Assembly: GCA_963082875.1 (NCBI GenBank)
Contig: OY720099.1
Span: 5,518,001-5,582,000, forward strand
DNA length: 64,000 nucleotides
Direction: 5' to 3'
Source: Corella eumyota
Taxonomy: Eukaryota > Chordata > Ascidiacea > Phlebobranchia > Corellidae
Shown here: one piece after another, positions 29,901 to 42,200 of the stretch
Layout: each line of letters starts with the position of its first letter
Numbering within the stretch: position 1 is the first letter of the stretch
The notes under the pieces: generated by a model
Told to the model about the DNA's origin: nothing
Databases searched by the model: none
The model's input: the letters and a program-made list of their open reading frames with translations, nothing else
Made by a program: the position numbers and the translations under genes

Positions 29901-32123
29901 ATAAAAAAAAATGTCACAGGAAATGCTGGAAATTACAAACAGTTTAAAACAAAATAATTACTACTGATTTTCGTTCTTGTGTTCGATCATCCCTTCTCAC
30001 ATTAGCCCATGGTACATCCTGGGGCCACCACACGGGGCGTGTGTGATCTCGACCCCACCCAGGTTTTCCTCGTCCTGTAGAGTATTTCAACATTTCCGGA
30101 ATAAACATTCGAAGTTGTGCCTAATTTCAAGTTTATTAATGTTACATTACGTACAATAATTTTAATAAAAAAACTTATACTCTGTTTTATAAAACAAATA
30201 AACATTATCTTAACCTCAAAAATTTAAAATTACTTATAATGTTTTTAATATAAGTTGCCAGTTACAATTCGTTTTATAAATAATTCTAAAATTTTAAGAG
30301 TTTCCTTATGATACTTTTTTCAACTTGTTTTTTATCAACTTGGTTAAAATATTGGTAGTAGTCCCTAGATCACTTAAACAAAGGAAAGTTTACTTATTTG
30401 TTAAAAATTTGAACATTGTTCAACACTTAAAAGTCCTAAGCTTTATAATGTACAAACAAATAAATTAGTTTTATCGAATATTTGTATAAACTGAAAATTT
30501 TGGTTTTTATTTATAAAAGAAAGTAAATGGAAAAAAATAAAGAATATTTTACTTGATTCATTTTATCAACAGTTGTTGGCAAGCCTTCTACTGTTAAAAC
30601 TGGAAGTTCAAACTGTTCAGAATTTCCCTCAGTATTTTGAGGATATTTTTGTTGCAATGCAGTTTCTATCTCACTGAATATTAAATCTCGACAATTTTTT
30701 ACCTTTATAAAAAAAATATTTAAAAAAATTTTAACGGAGGGGTCCTTAAATATTTTTATTTAAAATAATATAACCTAAACTTTATATGATTAACAGATTA
30801 ACAATTTTAACAATTTTTCCATAAAAATTTAATAAATGTCTGAAATAGATTTAAAATAATTGTCTTAAGTTTAAACCTATTAATTAAACGAAACCCAAGA
30901 CTATCACAAAAGTTGCTCTTAAAACAGTTACCCAAAAAAACTATTAAAGTGTAAAAAATATAACACACCACACGATCTAGTGGAGATGAACCAAAAACAC
31001 AAAAGTTTGGATTTTCCTTTCCAGGAGACACACAAAGAACAACTGCTTGCTGACCACATCGAGTACAAAGTTCATGAATTGTCTGTTTTAATTTTCTAAA
31101 AAAAGAATTTTTTCAGGTTTGATAATAAAATAAAATGTATTTATATAGTAACATCATGTATTTGTGTTTTAAGTATGATTAAAACATGTTTTAAATTAAA
31201 AAATAATTTTCCATTACAATAAAGTAATATTGCTGTACACTTTTTTGAATAAACTTCATTAATGTGTAAAATTTAAGTATAAAATAATTTTCATTGTGAT
31301 TCATAGAATATAAAATATAGGCTCATGCAGCAGTTTAAATAGTTGCAATGTTTATTTCAAGTCAAAATAAAAAAAAATGTTATAATAAATTATGTTTTAA
31401 GATCTTACCTTATTAGACGGGTATGTTGTCTTTTACGGGCGGTTGGGTTTAGTTCAAACTTGTATGGCCGATGTCGTTTGTGGGAAGATGCTAGAGCAGC
31501 AGCTGCTGCTAATCCTGGAATCGTACCTGAGCCTGCAAGGACAGTGCTTATTGTTTCCTTAAATAAAAAAATGTGTTGGTTAAATGCAGCAAAAACAATT
31601 CTTAAAATTATAAAATTTTATTTTCCTAGTTTAAAAAATATGCTTTATAAACTAACGTTAGATAGCCTATTTACAAACTAAATAAAAAACGGTTTTTAGG
31701 ATAATTTAACCAATCATTTTAACTTTCCCACTTAAACATTCATTGTTATACAGATATTGATTTGTTTAAATTAAACTAGATTTTGCAAATAAAATATCTA
31801 CAAATTATTTATTACACTAAACTGTAATATTGTTTTATAATTGACAAAAACTTAAAATTTCAATTTTTTAAATCTACAAAATATCCTTAATTTCTAACCC
31901 TGGATTGTTTGGACTTTTTCGTATTTAAAATTTTGATCTTTTTGTAAGTTGATTAGCTATTGATCAAATGATCACCAACATTTATACATACCTGTAGTTC
32001 AGCACTAAGAAGATTACTTGTGTTGACTGGTTCCTCTCCAATGTCACCTTCTTCTTCACTTAGCATGTCCAGTCCAGCTGGAAGCGAGTTTATAATGATT
32101 TGATTCATGTCTTGCTCCTCCAT
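26903..32123 (-). CDS. NRF1: Nuclear respiratory factor 1, 11 coding exons
   Basis: Exons, 5' to 3': 32123-31992, 31557-31409, 31095-30969, 30702-30553, 30120-29965, 29644-29523, 29240-29129, 28738-28625, 28253-28125, 27669-27603, 27162-26903, giving 505 residues (human NRF1 has 503). The start MEEQDMNQ sits one base after an acceptor. Exon 2 has the basic stretch leading to ARKRQHTRLIR. Exons 3-6 carry the family DNA-binding/dimerisation region (GQQAVVLCVSPGKENP, FIPEMLKYSTGRGKPGWG, VSWTQALRQIVRNCYR). Exons 7-11 carry the activation region, including DGSVSLIQ and a final VQIPVSVYEK. NRF1 binds GCGCA-type palindromes and drives nuclear genes for mitochondrial and core cell functions; insect Ewg and sea urchin P3A2 are relatives. 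The tail after VQIPVSVYEK is diverged. An extra 5' UTR exon ends with a donor at 32694. Confidence 0.96.
27866..28095 (+). mobile_element. Degraded SINE in NRF1 intron 9
   Basis: It has a B-box-like AGAGTTCGATCACC and a body segment (ATATCCTAGACTGGCAAAGGCAACTCC … GTAACG … GGCTGTGAAATC) that aligns loosely with the main SINE family. It is antisense to NRF1. Confidence 0.5.
28470..28570 (+). mobile_element. Tail fragment of the second SINE family in NRF1 intron 8
   Basis: CATTTGCCCTTGATTTCGTC … CACACACTTTCCAAATAAAA aligns with the tail at 20400-20470. The upstream sequence (28330-28470) is too diverged to assign. Confidence 0.4.
28868..29035 (+). mobile_element. 3' half of the main SINE family in NRF1 intron 7
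   Basis: CTCCTGCTGAGCCAGCACTT … GGCAACTCAAAACTGGGTAG … CCACATCGAGGATAAAGATA closely matches the 3' part of the copy at 45257-45550. The tRNA-like head is missing. Confidence 0.75.
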
Positions 32124-32693
32124 TCTGTTAAAAATAAATTTAAATTCGTTAGCAATTAAACAAAAATATTAAACTGTAAAAGCACATAATTAGGATAACA
32201 TTGTATTTTGTTTATGATCAAAAAATGTAAGTGAACCAATTAAGATAAAGAGAAATTAAAGGTAGATTAAAGTGCAATATTTTGATTTTTATATAACGAA
32301 ACACGAGTTACAGTTTTTAACTAATAAACAAAAAAAAAGTTTTTAGGTTAATGAAAATGTCTGTATGTAAAAATGTCAGTTTGCCATAAATGGTTTGCCA
32401 AATTTTTATTTAAATACTATGATTAGGAAATAGTTGTATACAAAACAATGCAAACACTTTGATTTTACAAGATAAAACAGTTTAAAATTGTTCATTTATA
32501 TTTTTTTTGTAAGTTACAACTGGGCATGTGCAAGGCACCTGCGCACTGTAATATCACTAGGGTAAACGATTGTTGCTAAGAATGCTAACATAAAGACACA
32601 ACACAGTGGTTTTATACTGACAAGCCGAAGACGATATAGAACTATAACTATATTACTTGAAAAAACAATGCACTTAAGTTAATAATACATTAC

Positions 32694-32992
32694 CTTAGTT
32701 GTTGTAACAAAATTGATCACACTGTAAGTTTGAAGATTGTTTAATGGCTGCCTTCGCATGAATGATTATGACGTAAGAAATGTCGCGCAAGCGAATTTTA
32801 ACAATATAAAAAGATAAACAGCTAAAATTCATTAGCAACAAAAAGCGAATTGATTTAAACTTAATGTTTAGGAAAAAGTTTACAATTGACAATTATGTGA
32901 TTATTTACTGTATAACTGACATTTTAACTTTTTTCGATGTATTTAGATTGTTGAGTTTAGATTACATTTTGTTTCATTTAAATATTTCTAAT
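32694..32992. promoter_or_regulatory. Bidirectional promoter and 5' UTRs of NRF1 (-) and DRC12 (+)
   Basis: On the minus strand CTAAG followed by GTAATG gives a donor whose exon ends at 32694. It joins to the acceptor just before the NRF1 ATG (AG at 32124-32125) and is probably a non-coding first exon. On the plus strand the DRC12 ATG is at 32993. The two transcripts therefore start within about 250 bases of each other, head to head. No TATA box is obvious. GCGCA motifs occur in GTCGCGCAAGCG near 32778 and in CACCTGCGCACTG near 32540. Confidence 0.55.
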
Positions 32993-34694
32993 ATGCCACC
33001 CAAAAAGAAAAAGGGAAAAAAGAAGGGGAAAAAAGGAAAGAAAGATGAAGCAAAAGAAGAAGATAAACTCAAGAAAACTCTTCGCGAAATTGATGTTCTT
33101 AAAGATCATTTAGGTAGCAATTTTTAAGCTTTAAAATTTAAAACTATCAAAACCACATAATTTTGTACATATGTATCTATTGGACATAAACAGTTAGATT
33201 TTAACCACATGCTTTTCAATTTCCTCGTTAACCTTGAAATTTAAATAGGAACTCAAAAGTAAACAGTTTAAATTGTTGATAAAAGATTTAAATGTGTATT
33301 TGTACCCGGATTCATAGTAACAAACAATTTTAAAAGTTTCAGCTGTTTGCTATGACAAAAAAACATATATTAATTCTAAAATTTATAACAAGACTGTGTT
33401 TATTTAGCACATAGAAATGAAATTGCTCGAAGGTCCCAAGCTTCTGCATCTGATGCTCAAGAAAAACTACATCAAGTTGAAGAAAAACTTAATGAAAAAC
33501 ATCTCGAGCAACTGGATGTTAGTGCAGATTTAACAAGACAATATAAGACCATGCAAACTGAAATGGGAATCAATTTACATCAACTTGAAGCAGAAGTAAC
33601 ATTTTATTTATAAATCTATATTTTTAGGAAAAAATTCAAACTAAATTTAGTGATTTTAATATATTTATATTAACTGTTAACTAATTATCAAAAAACAGTT
33701 AAGTGCTTAAAGTCATTATATAATCTATTTATATCAAGAAATAAGTGATAACATATGTCAATACGGTTTATACTTATATTTTCACCTAATCAGTTTTAGT
33801 TCTATTAAACGATTACCACAAAAATTGGTTAAATGGTTATTCGTTAACTTGTGGGTCAAATTTTATTGTTTAAAATAGCTGTTTTTTTATTATTGTGCAT
33901 TAATTAGGACCTAGTTTAAAATCTCTTTTTTTAATTTTAGGTGAGCCATTTGCGTCAGCAACTTTCACATGCCCAATCTGAATTAAAAAAAACAAAAGAA
34001 GAGAAAGAGAAAATGGAAAAAGAGAAAAATGACATAATTCAAAAACTTGAAACTAGAATTGATGGAATGGAGGTAGGTTTAATTTTTAACAACTTTATAC
34101 ATATTCAATAAATATCTTTTTATGTGTAAATAGTGTAGGTTATTAAGTAAATATTTTATTTATATACATATGTTTAATAAAAATATATGCAATTTTAGGT
34201 ATTTTATAAACTATACTATTAAGTATTAATTTTAGAATGAAAATATCACTGATTGTAGTCAACCACTTGGCTTTACTACACAAAATCCTATGTTTAACCC
34301 CCTTATTCTATTCAGTTATTCAAATAGGGAACTTTGAATGTTATAAATTTCTGTATAATATTTTAAAGGTGCCAAAAGGCAACATAAGGTTGAATTAGGG
34401 TAACAAATATTACTTTTTCCTATTTGGAATTCAAATTATATCTTTTCCCATTTGGAATTCAAATTATAAATTTTTTTTATTAAATTTAGGCAACCTATTT
34501 AAAACAAAAATTTTAAAATGATTTAAATTTGTATTTTAAAGGGTGCATATGAGAGAGTATTAACAGAAGCTCTAGATTCACTTATTGGCAAGATCGAAAT
34601 TACTAAAAGCCGATGGGAGGATGAAAATATTGTCATACAAGAACAAAACAAGAAAGCTTTGCTAGAATTTGGTTTAAATCATCTCGATTTGTAA
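32993..34694 (+). CDS. DRC12: Dynein regulatory complex subunit 12 (CCDC153-like), 4 exons
   Basis: Exons 32993-33113, 33408-33595, 33941-34072 and 34542-34694 give 197 residues. The N-terminus MPPKKKKGKKKG is a lysine-rich basic stretch. It is followed by Glu/Lys/Gln-rich coiled coil through most of the protein and a conserved end (YERVLTEALDSLIGKI … LLEFGLNHLDL). This pattern matches vertebrate CCDC153, a small subunit of the nexin-dynein regulatory complex of motile cilia. The frame is also open upstream of the chosen ATG (an in-frame ATG lies at 32864), but the MPPK start fits the family and the upstream part is AT-driven. Introns are 294, 345 and 469 bases. It is divergent with NRF1. Identification rests on the N-terminal and C-terminal patterns; other short ciliary coiled-coil proteins are less likely. 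Confidence 0.82.
34215..34400 (+). mobile_element. Degraded SINE in DRC12 intron 3
   Basis: TGTAGTCAACCACTTGGCTTTACTACAC recalls the SINE head, and GGTGCCAAAAGGCAACATAAGG … GGGTAACAAATATTAC recalls the body of the main family. It is strongly diverged. Confidence 0.4.
34411..34467. repeat. 28-bp tandem duplication
   Basis: The unit TTTTCCTATTTGGAATTC plus AAATTATA occurs twice in direct order with one difference (CCTATTTGG versus CCCATTTGG). Confidence 0.75.
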
Positions 34695-36293
34695 GAAATT
34701 AATTTTTTTTCACAAGACATTAGGTTTTTCCAAAATTCAGTTGTTGTTTAATATTTAAACAGTTTGTAGCCAAACTATGATTTTACCTTTAATCCCCATA
34801 CCTACATTGTTTTTAAATGTTTGTTAAGAAATATTATTTTTTATACTTTACCTAATACAATACCTTAAAACTGTGTTATCATTTTTTTTAAAACTGTGAA
34901 AATTTGTTTTTATATTTTTTTTAAAACTGTGTTACTTATCTTTTAACATAAATTTATTTTGTCATTTTTAAATATTGCCTTACCCTCAAGTTAATTTTAA
35001 ATTTATAATTTATTTAAAATACATAATAAATACTAAAAAATATATTCATAAAAAGGATCAAATGTTTTTTAACCATATTTTATTTTTTAAATAAATTTTA
35101 ACATCATTTTTAAATCAGTGTTGTCTTTTTAGAATTTTATTTTTTTTGCTTGAGATATTTTTATATTGGCAATATCAGGGGTGGATCTTGAACTTTAAAC
35201 TATTTTGTAACACAAAATATTTTAATATATTTAGAATAAATGTATATTTTTATTTTATTGCCATTATAATTGATGGAGAACACATAATACAACTTAAAAC
35301 ACATAGAAAACTATATAGGATGTAAGACGTATGCAAACAAATGAAACAAAATTTGTAAAGATTAAAAAGAGTTTTAACTTAAAAAAGGTGATTGTTTAAA
35401 TATTTATTGATTTTGTTAACATTTGTTTTACTTACCAGCCATGGAAAATTTGGATTTTAATATTATCAATTAAAAAAAATATTTCTATTTTCATTTATTT
35501 ATTTAAAAGTAATGATTTTAAGGCTATTCTTTTTTATTTTTTTATTCCAATATAGTGTTAAGTATTTAACAGATATTAAACGTAAACTAATTAAGTAGTT
35601 CGAACCTAAATAAACTTGTGATTGGTGTTTTTTTGGGTATCCAATTACATGATAATTGTTGCGTAACCCAATAGCTTAACAAAAACTCCAGTTTTCAAAT
35701 ATGCTGCCACGTTTTAATAGACTTCAGAAAGTTGTATGTAAGTAAGAAAGTTTCTTGCTAAAATTCTGTAATATCTTACGTAACTTTAAATCCGTGTGTG
35801 TGTGTGTTTTTAAAAATAGAATACAGTGTACACAAGTATTTAGGAATAGCAAAATTAAGTTAAACAAATTGTATAAATTTCCAAAATAATAATAAAAAAA
35901 GTTAAATATAGCTTTAAATTAAATATTACAGGTACCACATTATTTTATAATAAAACTTAAGTATTATTAAATTAACTTTTTTTTAGTAAACTATATATAA
36001 ATAAATGTCAATAATATTCACAACCCTTGTCTAGCCTCAATTGTGCCAGTTTGTTATCTTGCAAAACGTGTCATCAGCTTGGTATGGCTGTATGGTGGTG
36101 TGGTGTGTAGACTTACAACGCTTTTAATGTAAATAAAGCTGATGTAAAAAAGCTAAAGCTCGTGATATTACGATACAGGCAAAAGAAAATTGCGCAAAAG
36201 TACACTTATTTAAAAAAAAGATAAAACAGTTGGTGATACCTGATAGATTTAACACAAAATATTTTATTTTTTAGATAGTAAATAACTTTTACA
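34695..36293. other. Spacer between DRC12 and IARS1
   Basis: AT-rich, with no coding exon. An AATAAA at 35025-35030 is a candidate DRC12 poly(A) signal. The 1.6 kb distance argues against an operon. Just before the IARS1 start, TTTTATTTTTTAG ends at 36274, so the IARS1 leader is either spliced from a 5' exon or receives a trans-spliced leader. Confidence 0.5.
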
Positions 36294-39200
36294 ATGGTCG
36301 AGGCTGTTGCTGAAAAAATAGACTTTTCAAAACAGGAAGAAGTTATTTTAAAGCTTTGGGACGACCTTGATGCTTTTCAAACTTCACTGAAACAATCAAA
36401 AGGAAAACCAAGGTTTGGTTATTTTAAAATGAAAATTCTTTATAAATTAGTTTGCGTGTTAACTGGTAAATTGATTTTTGTGTAAATAATGGCATTTTAG
36501 TAGGACCTATACTGCAGAACTCAAATTTTTTTTGCCAGAGATTTTGCCAGTAAAATTTTCAAATTAAACATTTATGTTGGTCATAACATTCCAATTTTAG
36601 TAACATTTCTGTAATTTTTGGTCACTTTTTAGATAATTTATGCCAAATATACATTGCGAAACCCCTGAGTTTTGCAGTTAGGAAGTGGGACCTGAATTTT
36701 CTTTTAACCAAACATATTTTTTAGGTTTGGGTTTTAACCAAACATATTTTTGGGTGTTAACCAAACATATTTTTTAGGTTTGGGTTTTATGATGGGCCTC
36801 CATTTGCAACTGGTCTTCCCCATTATGGTCACATATTAGCGGGAACAATTAAAGATACAGTGACAAGATGGGCACACCAAAGTGGATTCCATGTGGAAAG
36901 AAGATTTGGTTGGGATTGCCATGGATTACCTGTTGTAAGTTCTAAATTATTTGATTTTATATATAAATTATAATAATAACATATTATCAGATCTGTAGTG
37001 ATTATTAGGTTTGGTAATCACTATGTTAGGAAACTTATAAGGAGAAGATATGTATATATAATATAAAAGTTAATTAAAAGACCGTAAAGTAAATTTGTGT
37101 ATATACACACAAAATCTAAATTTTTCTTCTTTTTTAGGAATATGAAATTGATAAAGCACTAGAAATTAAAGGTCCAGAAGATGTTGCAAAAATGGGAGTG
37201 GGAGAGTACAACAAACAGTGTAGAAATATTGTCATGAGATATTCTGGAGAGTGGGAGGTAAATGTGTTTTAAAAAAAAAATTTTATAAATATTTAAAATA
37301 AAAAGTTCATCTTATCAACTGTATAAAAAAAATGTAAAAAAATTAAGAATTAACATATTAACTAAATTCGTACCAACTCGCTAGCTAATAAAGTTGCAAA
37401 ATTAGAGTTGTTTATTTGCATACTTCAAAGAACTGTTTTTAGTGATTTTAAGAAATTTAAACTATAACTTTTTATAGTATATATGAAAATTTAACTTAAT
37501 GCCTTCTTTGTAACAGATGATTGTAAAACGACTTGGGCGTTGGATCGACTTTAAAAATGACTACAAAACTTTATATCCCTGGTTTATGGAGACAATTTGG
37601 TGGGTATTCAAGCAGTTGTTTGATAAGGGACTTGTGTATCGAGGGTTTAAAGTTATGCCGTTCTCAACAGCTTGTCACACCCCCTTGTCTAATTTCGAAG
37701 CAAATCAGGTATAAAAGCCTACCAAACATTTTTTTTTTATTAACTGACTACATCTTAGTTTTTTGTTACTTTAGCTAGTTTGGGATTCTTTTATAATTAG
37801 ATTATGGGCTATGTATATTGCTTGTCTTAAAATTGCTGTGACATAGATCCAGTGAAAATTGAACCTGAAACCTCTGTGGTAATGCCAAATGTTGTCAACC
37901 ACTTACAAAACAAATGCTTGCTTTATTATATAATTAATTGATATAACGAGAATTTTATATTAAAATTATGACAAATAATAAACTAAATTTAAAGACATTT
38001 TATTGTTTTTTTTTTTAGAATTACAAAGACACTGTGGATCCTGCTGTTATAATTAGTTTTCCTTTAGATGAAGACCCGAACATAAAACTTATTGCTTGGA
38101 CTACTACTCCATGGACGTTACCCAGTAACCTTGCTCTTTGTGTTAATCCTAAGATGATTTATGTTAAAGTAAGTAGTTTATTTTCTGTATATGGAGAGAA
38201 AAATATTAACACTTTTAATAATAAAAAGCTATATGTGTCCAATTTGTAGGCCCTCAAAATAAAAAAGTGTCTTTTGTGGCACGAGTTAAATTATTCCAGG
38301 CTTATATTTGTACAAGTTTTAACCGTATTTTAACAATTGAAATGCAGTTTGTAGGTTAGAAAACTGACCAACCAAAAGCCAAAAGTATTTTTTTATTTTA
38401 AATTTATTAAACATAAAATTTTTTATTTGGAATTTTAATTTATATATTTATAAATAAGATTCTGTTAAAATAATCAGTAATTCTCTTTTTTTGTTTGTGA
38501 TCTCATTTAGGTTAAAGACACAGCAACTGGAAATATTTATATTCTCATGGAAGCCCGTCTCATATCATTGTACAAGGGGGAAAATGAATATTCTGTTTTG
38601 GAAAAATTTTTGGGGACAACTCTGTTCGGAAAATCTTATGAGCCCCTTTTTCCATATTTTGCTCATGTAAATAATTTTTTAAGATAGTTAGCAGTATTTG
38701 CATAACTTAGTACAATTTTATGGGTATGTTTAGTAGTGTACTGAAGGCACCATATCAAAGAGATGAATAAATGTTATGACCCCTTTTGTTACTATAAATT
38801 TTAATAGAGTGCAACTTCATTAAAGCAATTTATTGTTAATATTTAACATAAAGGGTTTGGTGATAATGTAAGATTCTATAAACCCAGATAATAAAATTTA
38901 ATAACTAGTGCATGTTTTAACTAAAATCTTCTCATATTAAAAATAAAACGCCAAAAACTCAAATTTTAAAATCAACGTTTAGCTAAAATTTAAATCAATT
39001 TTTTTCGAAAAAAAAAAAGATGTTTTCGAAAGGTTATAGTAGAAAAATAAGTTGAAACAATTGTTTAATTGTTTACAAACTTACATTTTTTTGTAATATA
39101 ACAATGTTAAATTGACAGTAATTTAATTTAAAACAGAAAATTGATTTTTGTCGTTTTTGTAATAATGCAATATATTGTTTAGTTGGTAAATATTTACCAG

Positions 39201-42200
39201 CCTGTCTGTAAATAACTTTTTTTTAACAAATTTAATTTTTTAGATGAAAAAAGATGGCGCATTCAGGGTATTGTGTGATAATTATGTGACAGATGACAGT
39301 GGTACCGGAGTTGTCCATCAATCTCCCTTCTTTGGAGCCGTAAGTTTTTTTTAATATCAATTTAATATTAATTTTAATAAAGTCGTGGCATCAAGAATAT
39401 TAAATTTTTTATTATTTTTTTGTGTTATATGAACTTAAACTAAATTAAATATATATATACATAAATTTTTTTGCAAATAGTTTTTAAAATTAAACAAAAC
39501 AATCAATTGTTTAATAAATATCAAAACTATTTGTTTAAGATATATTTATTTATGTTTTAAGTTATACCTATTTTTTAGGATGATTACCGAATATGTTTAG
39601 CAAATAAAATTTTTGAAAAAGATGGAAAACCAGTTTGTCCTGTTGATTTATGCGGAAAGTTTACCGAAGAAGTCACTGATTTCAATGGTATATATGTGAA
39701 GGTAACTAAAAAACTTCTTAAATTGCATTATTATGTTAATACCATAAAATGCTTAATTTAGAAATATATTTGCCTCCTGGAAAAATTTTGTTTTAAATTT
39801 TTTCAAACAAACTTTAAAGTGGACAAGATGTAATGTATATTTACGCATGTCCAAATTATTGGCCGCAAAATAAACTACCATTTGTAGTGTGTGGGTTAAT
39901 TTATGCAGGCAATTTTTAAATTAAGATTTGCTTCCCACATTTTAACATTTAAAAGCTGAAACAAAAACACTTGGGTCTGGGCAATCCCCCTAACAAAAAT
40001 TATAATTTGTCATGAATATATTAAAAAAAACAATGATTGTAGTAATTAAATGATAGAATAATGCATATTTTAGTTAATTAAAAATTAATGCCAACTGTAT
40101 ACCTGCTTTATATTTTTAAAAAAAAAAACATTAAATTTACTTCCCTTTTAAACTACAAAATTTTGTAACTATGTTATCAATTTTAAACTATTAAAAAAAT
40201 TTTAATTCTATATTCTCTTAGGATGCTGACAAGCTTATCTGCAAGCATTTAAAAAAGGAGGGTAGACTGGTTCACCAAGGTACAACTAAGCATAATTATC
40301 CATTCTGTTGGAGGTCTGATACACCACTTATTTACAAAGCCGTACCAAGTTGGTTTATCAGGGTTGAACAGATGCAAGATCAGTTGTTGAAAAACAATGC
40401 ACAAACATACTGGTAATGTTTTTGTTGTAATAACTAACAGTACCTATCAAATAAACAGAAATTGAGGGATTGACTAAATTTAAATGGGTTAGGGTTTGAT
40501 TCAAAATATCCATTCAATCTATAGGATTTATTTTATTAATGTGACCCACGATTTAATTTATTTTATCTGATTTGGGGAATTTAGAGTCAAAAACTTTAAT
40601 ATTAAAATTTTAACACAATAAGTTTTAAGGGTATGAAAATTAGGAATGGGCTGATTTGAATTCGAATGTAGTGATAAGTAGTAAGAATATTTAAAATTCG
40701 AACTCTCAGAATATTGTTTGATATTTTTTGGCAATAGCAATTTAAGAGACATAGTATTTTTTTTCATTTTTTTTGAAACATCTGCGGTATACCAGTAATT
40801 TTAATTTTGCCCTATCTCTATAAAAATGTTAAAGTTAGTTCTATTTTTAAGGGTGCCAGAATTTGTTAAAGAGAAAAGATTTGCCAATTGGCTTCGAGAT
40901 GCGCATGACTGGGCTATTTCAAGGAATCGCTATTGGGGAACCCCCATCCCGCTTTGGGTCAGTGACGACCTTGAGGAAATTGTCTGCGTGGGGTCGGTCG
41001 ACGAACTCAGCGAACTGACAGGGGTCAAGGTTACTGACCTCCACAAAGAAAAGTAAGATATTTTTTGATTTCATTTAGTAAATCTAAAATAAAAAAAATT
41101 AAAAAAATAACTTTTTTTTTACCAAGTAATTAAAATTAATCATGAAAACTTTCCATTTAATTTTATGTGTTAAAAAAATTAAATTTAATGCCATTTTAGT
41201 ACTTTTAAACATATTTTTCTAACGCTTTCACATTTGTTTTTATTACTAAAATTGCTAGGTAAAATTTTCATATTTCGTTGTTCTCATTTTTTTTTTATTC
41301 TTTAACAATTTTTTTTAGTGTTGATCATCTGACAATCCCTTCAAAAATGGGAAAAGCAAATTTAAAAAGAATCGATGAAGTTTTTGATTGTTGGTTTGAA
41401 AGTGGATCTATGCCATATGCTCAACTTCATTATCCATTCGAGGTTAACTTTTATCTTAACTTAAATTTAGCTATGCTAGTTATTTACTCAGTTTCTGTAC
41501 TAAATTTAATAAATAATTAGATGTTTTTTTGTTGTATTTTTTTTCTAGTTTGTGCTAAAAAATACATGATTATAAGGAATACACTACTATTTGATTGCCT
41601 GTCATACAGAATGCATTTTAATTGTCATAATGTGGTCACAACTAATATATGCCTGTGATAATTTACCTGCACACCACAAATATTATTTTGATGGCGTATA
41701 AATTAAACTACATGCTATACACTTATATATAATATATTGTACTAGGCTATAATATATATAAATTTTCTGTATTGAAATACCATTTCTATTAATCAATTGT
41801 GCATTTGCAGAACAAAAAACAATTCGAGGAAAGTTTTCCGGCAGATTTTATTGCAGAGGGAATTGACCAAACCAGGGGATGGTTTTATACTTTACTGGTG
41901 CTTTCAACCAGTCTTTTTGGCAAACCACCTTTTAAGAACCTTATATGTAATGGTTTGATTCTAGCAAGGTAAAACCATATCCTGATTTGAATACCGTGTT
42001 CTTTGATTTTTAGGTTATTAAGATTACAAAAAGTTAATTTTTTTCCAACAGTGATGGAACAAAAATGAGCAAGAGAAAGAAAAACTATCCGGACCCCATG
42101 GAGATCATAAACTCTTACGGATCGGATGCTCTTCGTCTTTACCTCATCAATTCTCCAGTTGTACGAGCAGAGAATCTTAGGTTTCAGGTTTGTGGATTGT

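Noticed and set aside
31343-31681. 112-codon plus-strand open frame
   Set aside because: Antisense shadow of NRF1 exon 2.
34695-36293. Operon linking DRC12 and IARS1
   Set aside because: The 1.6 kb spacer is far longer than the very short gaps typical of tunicate operons.
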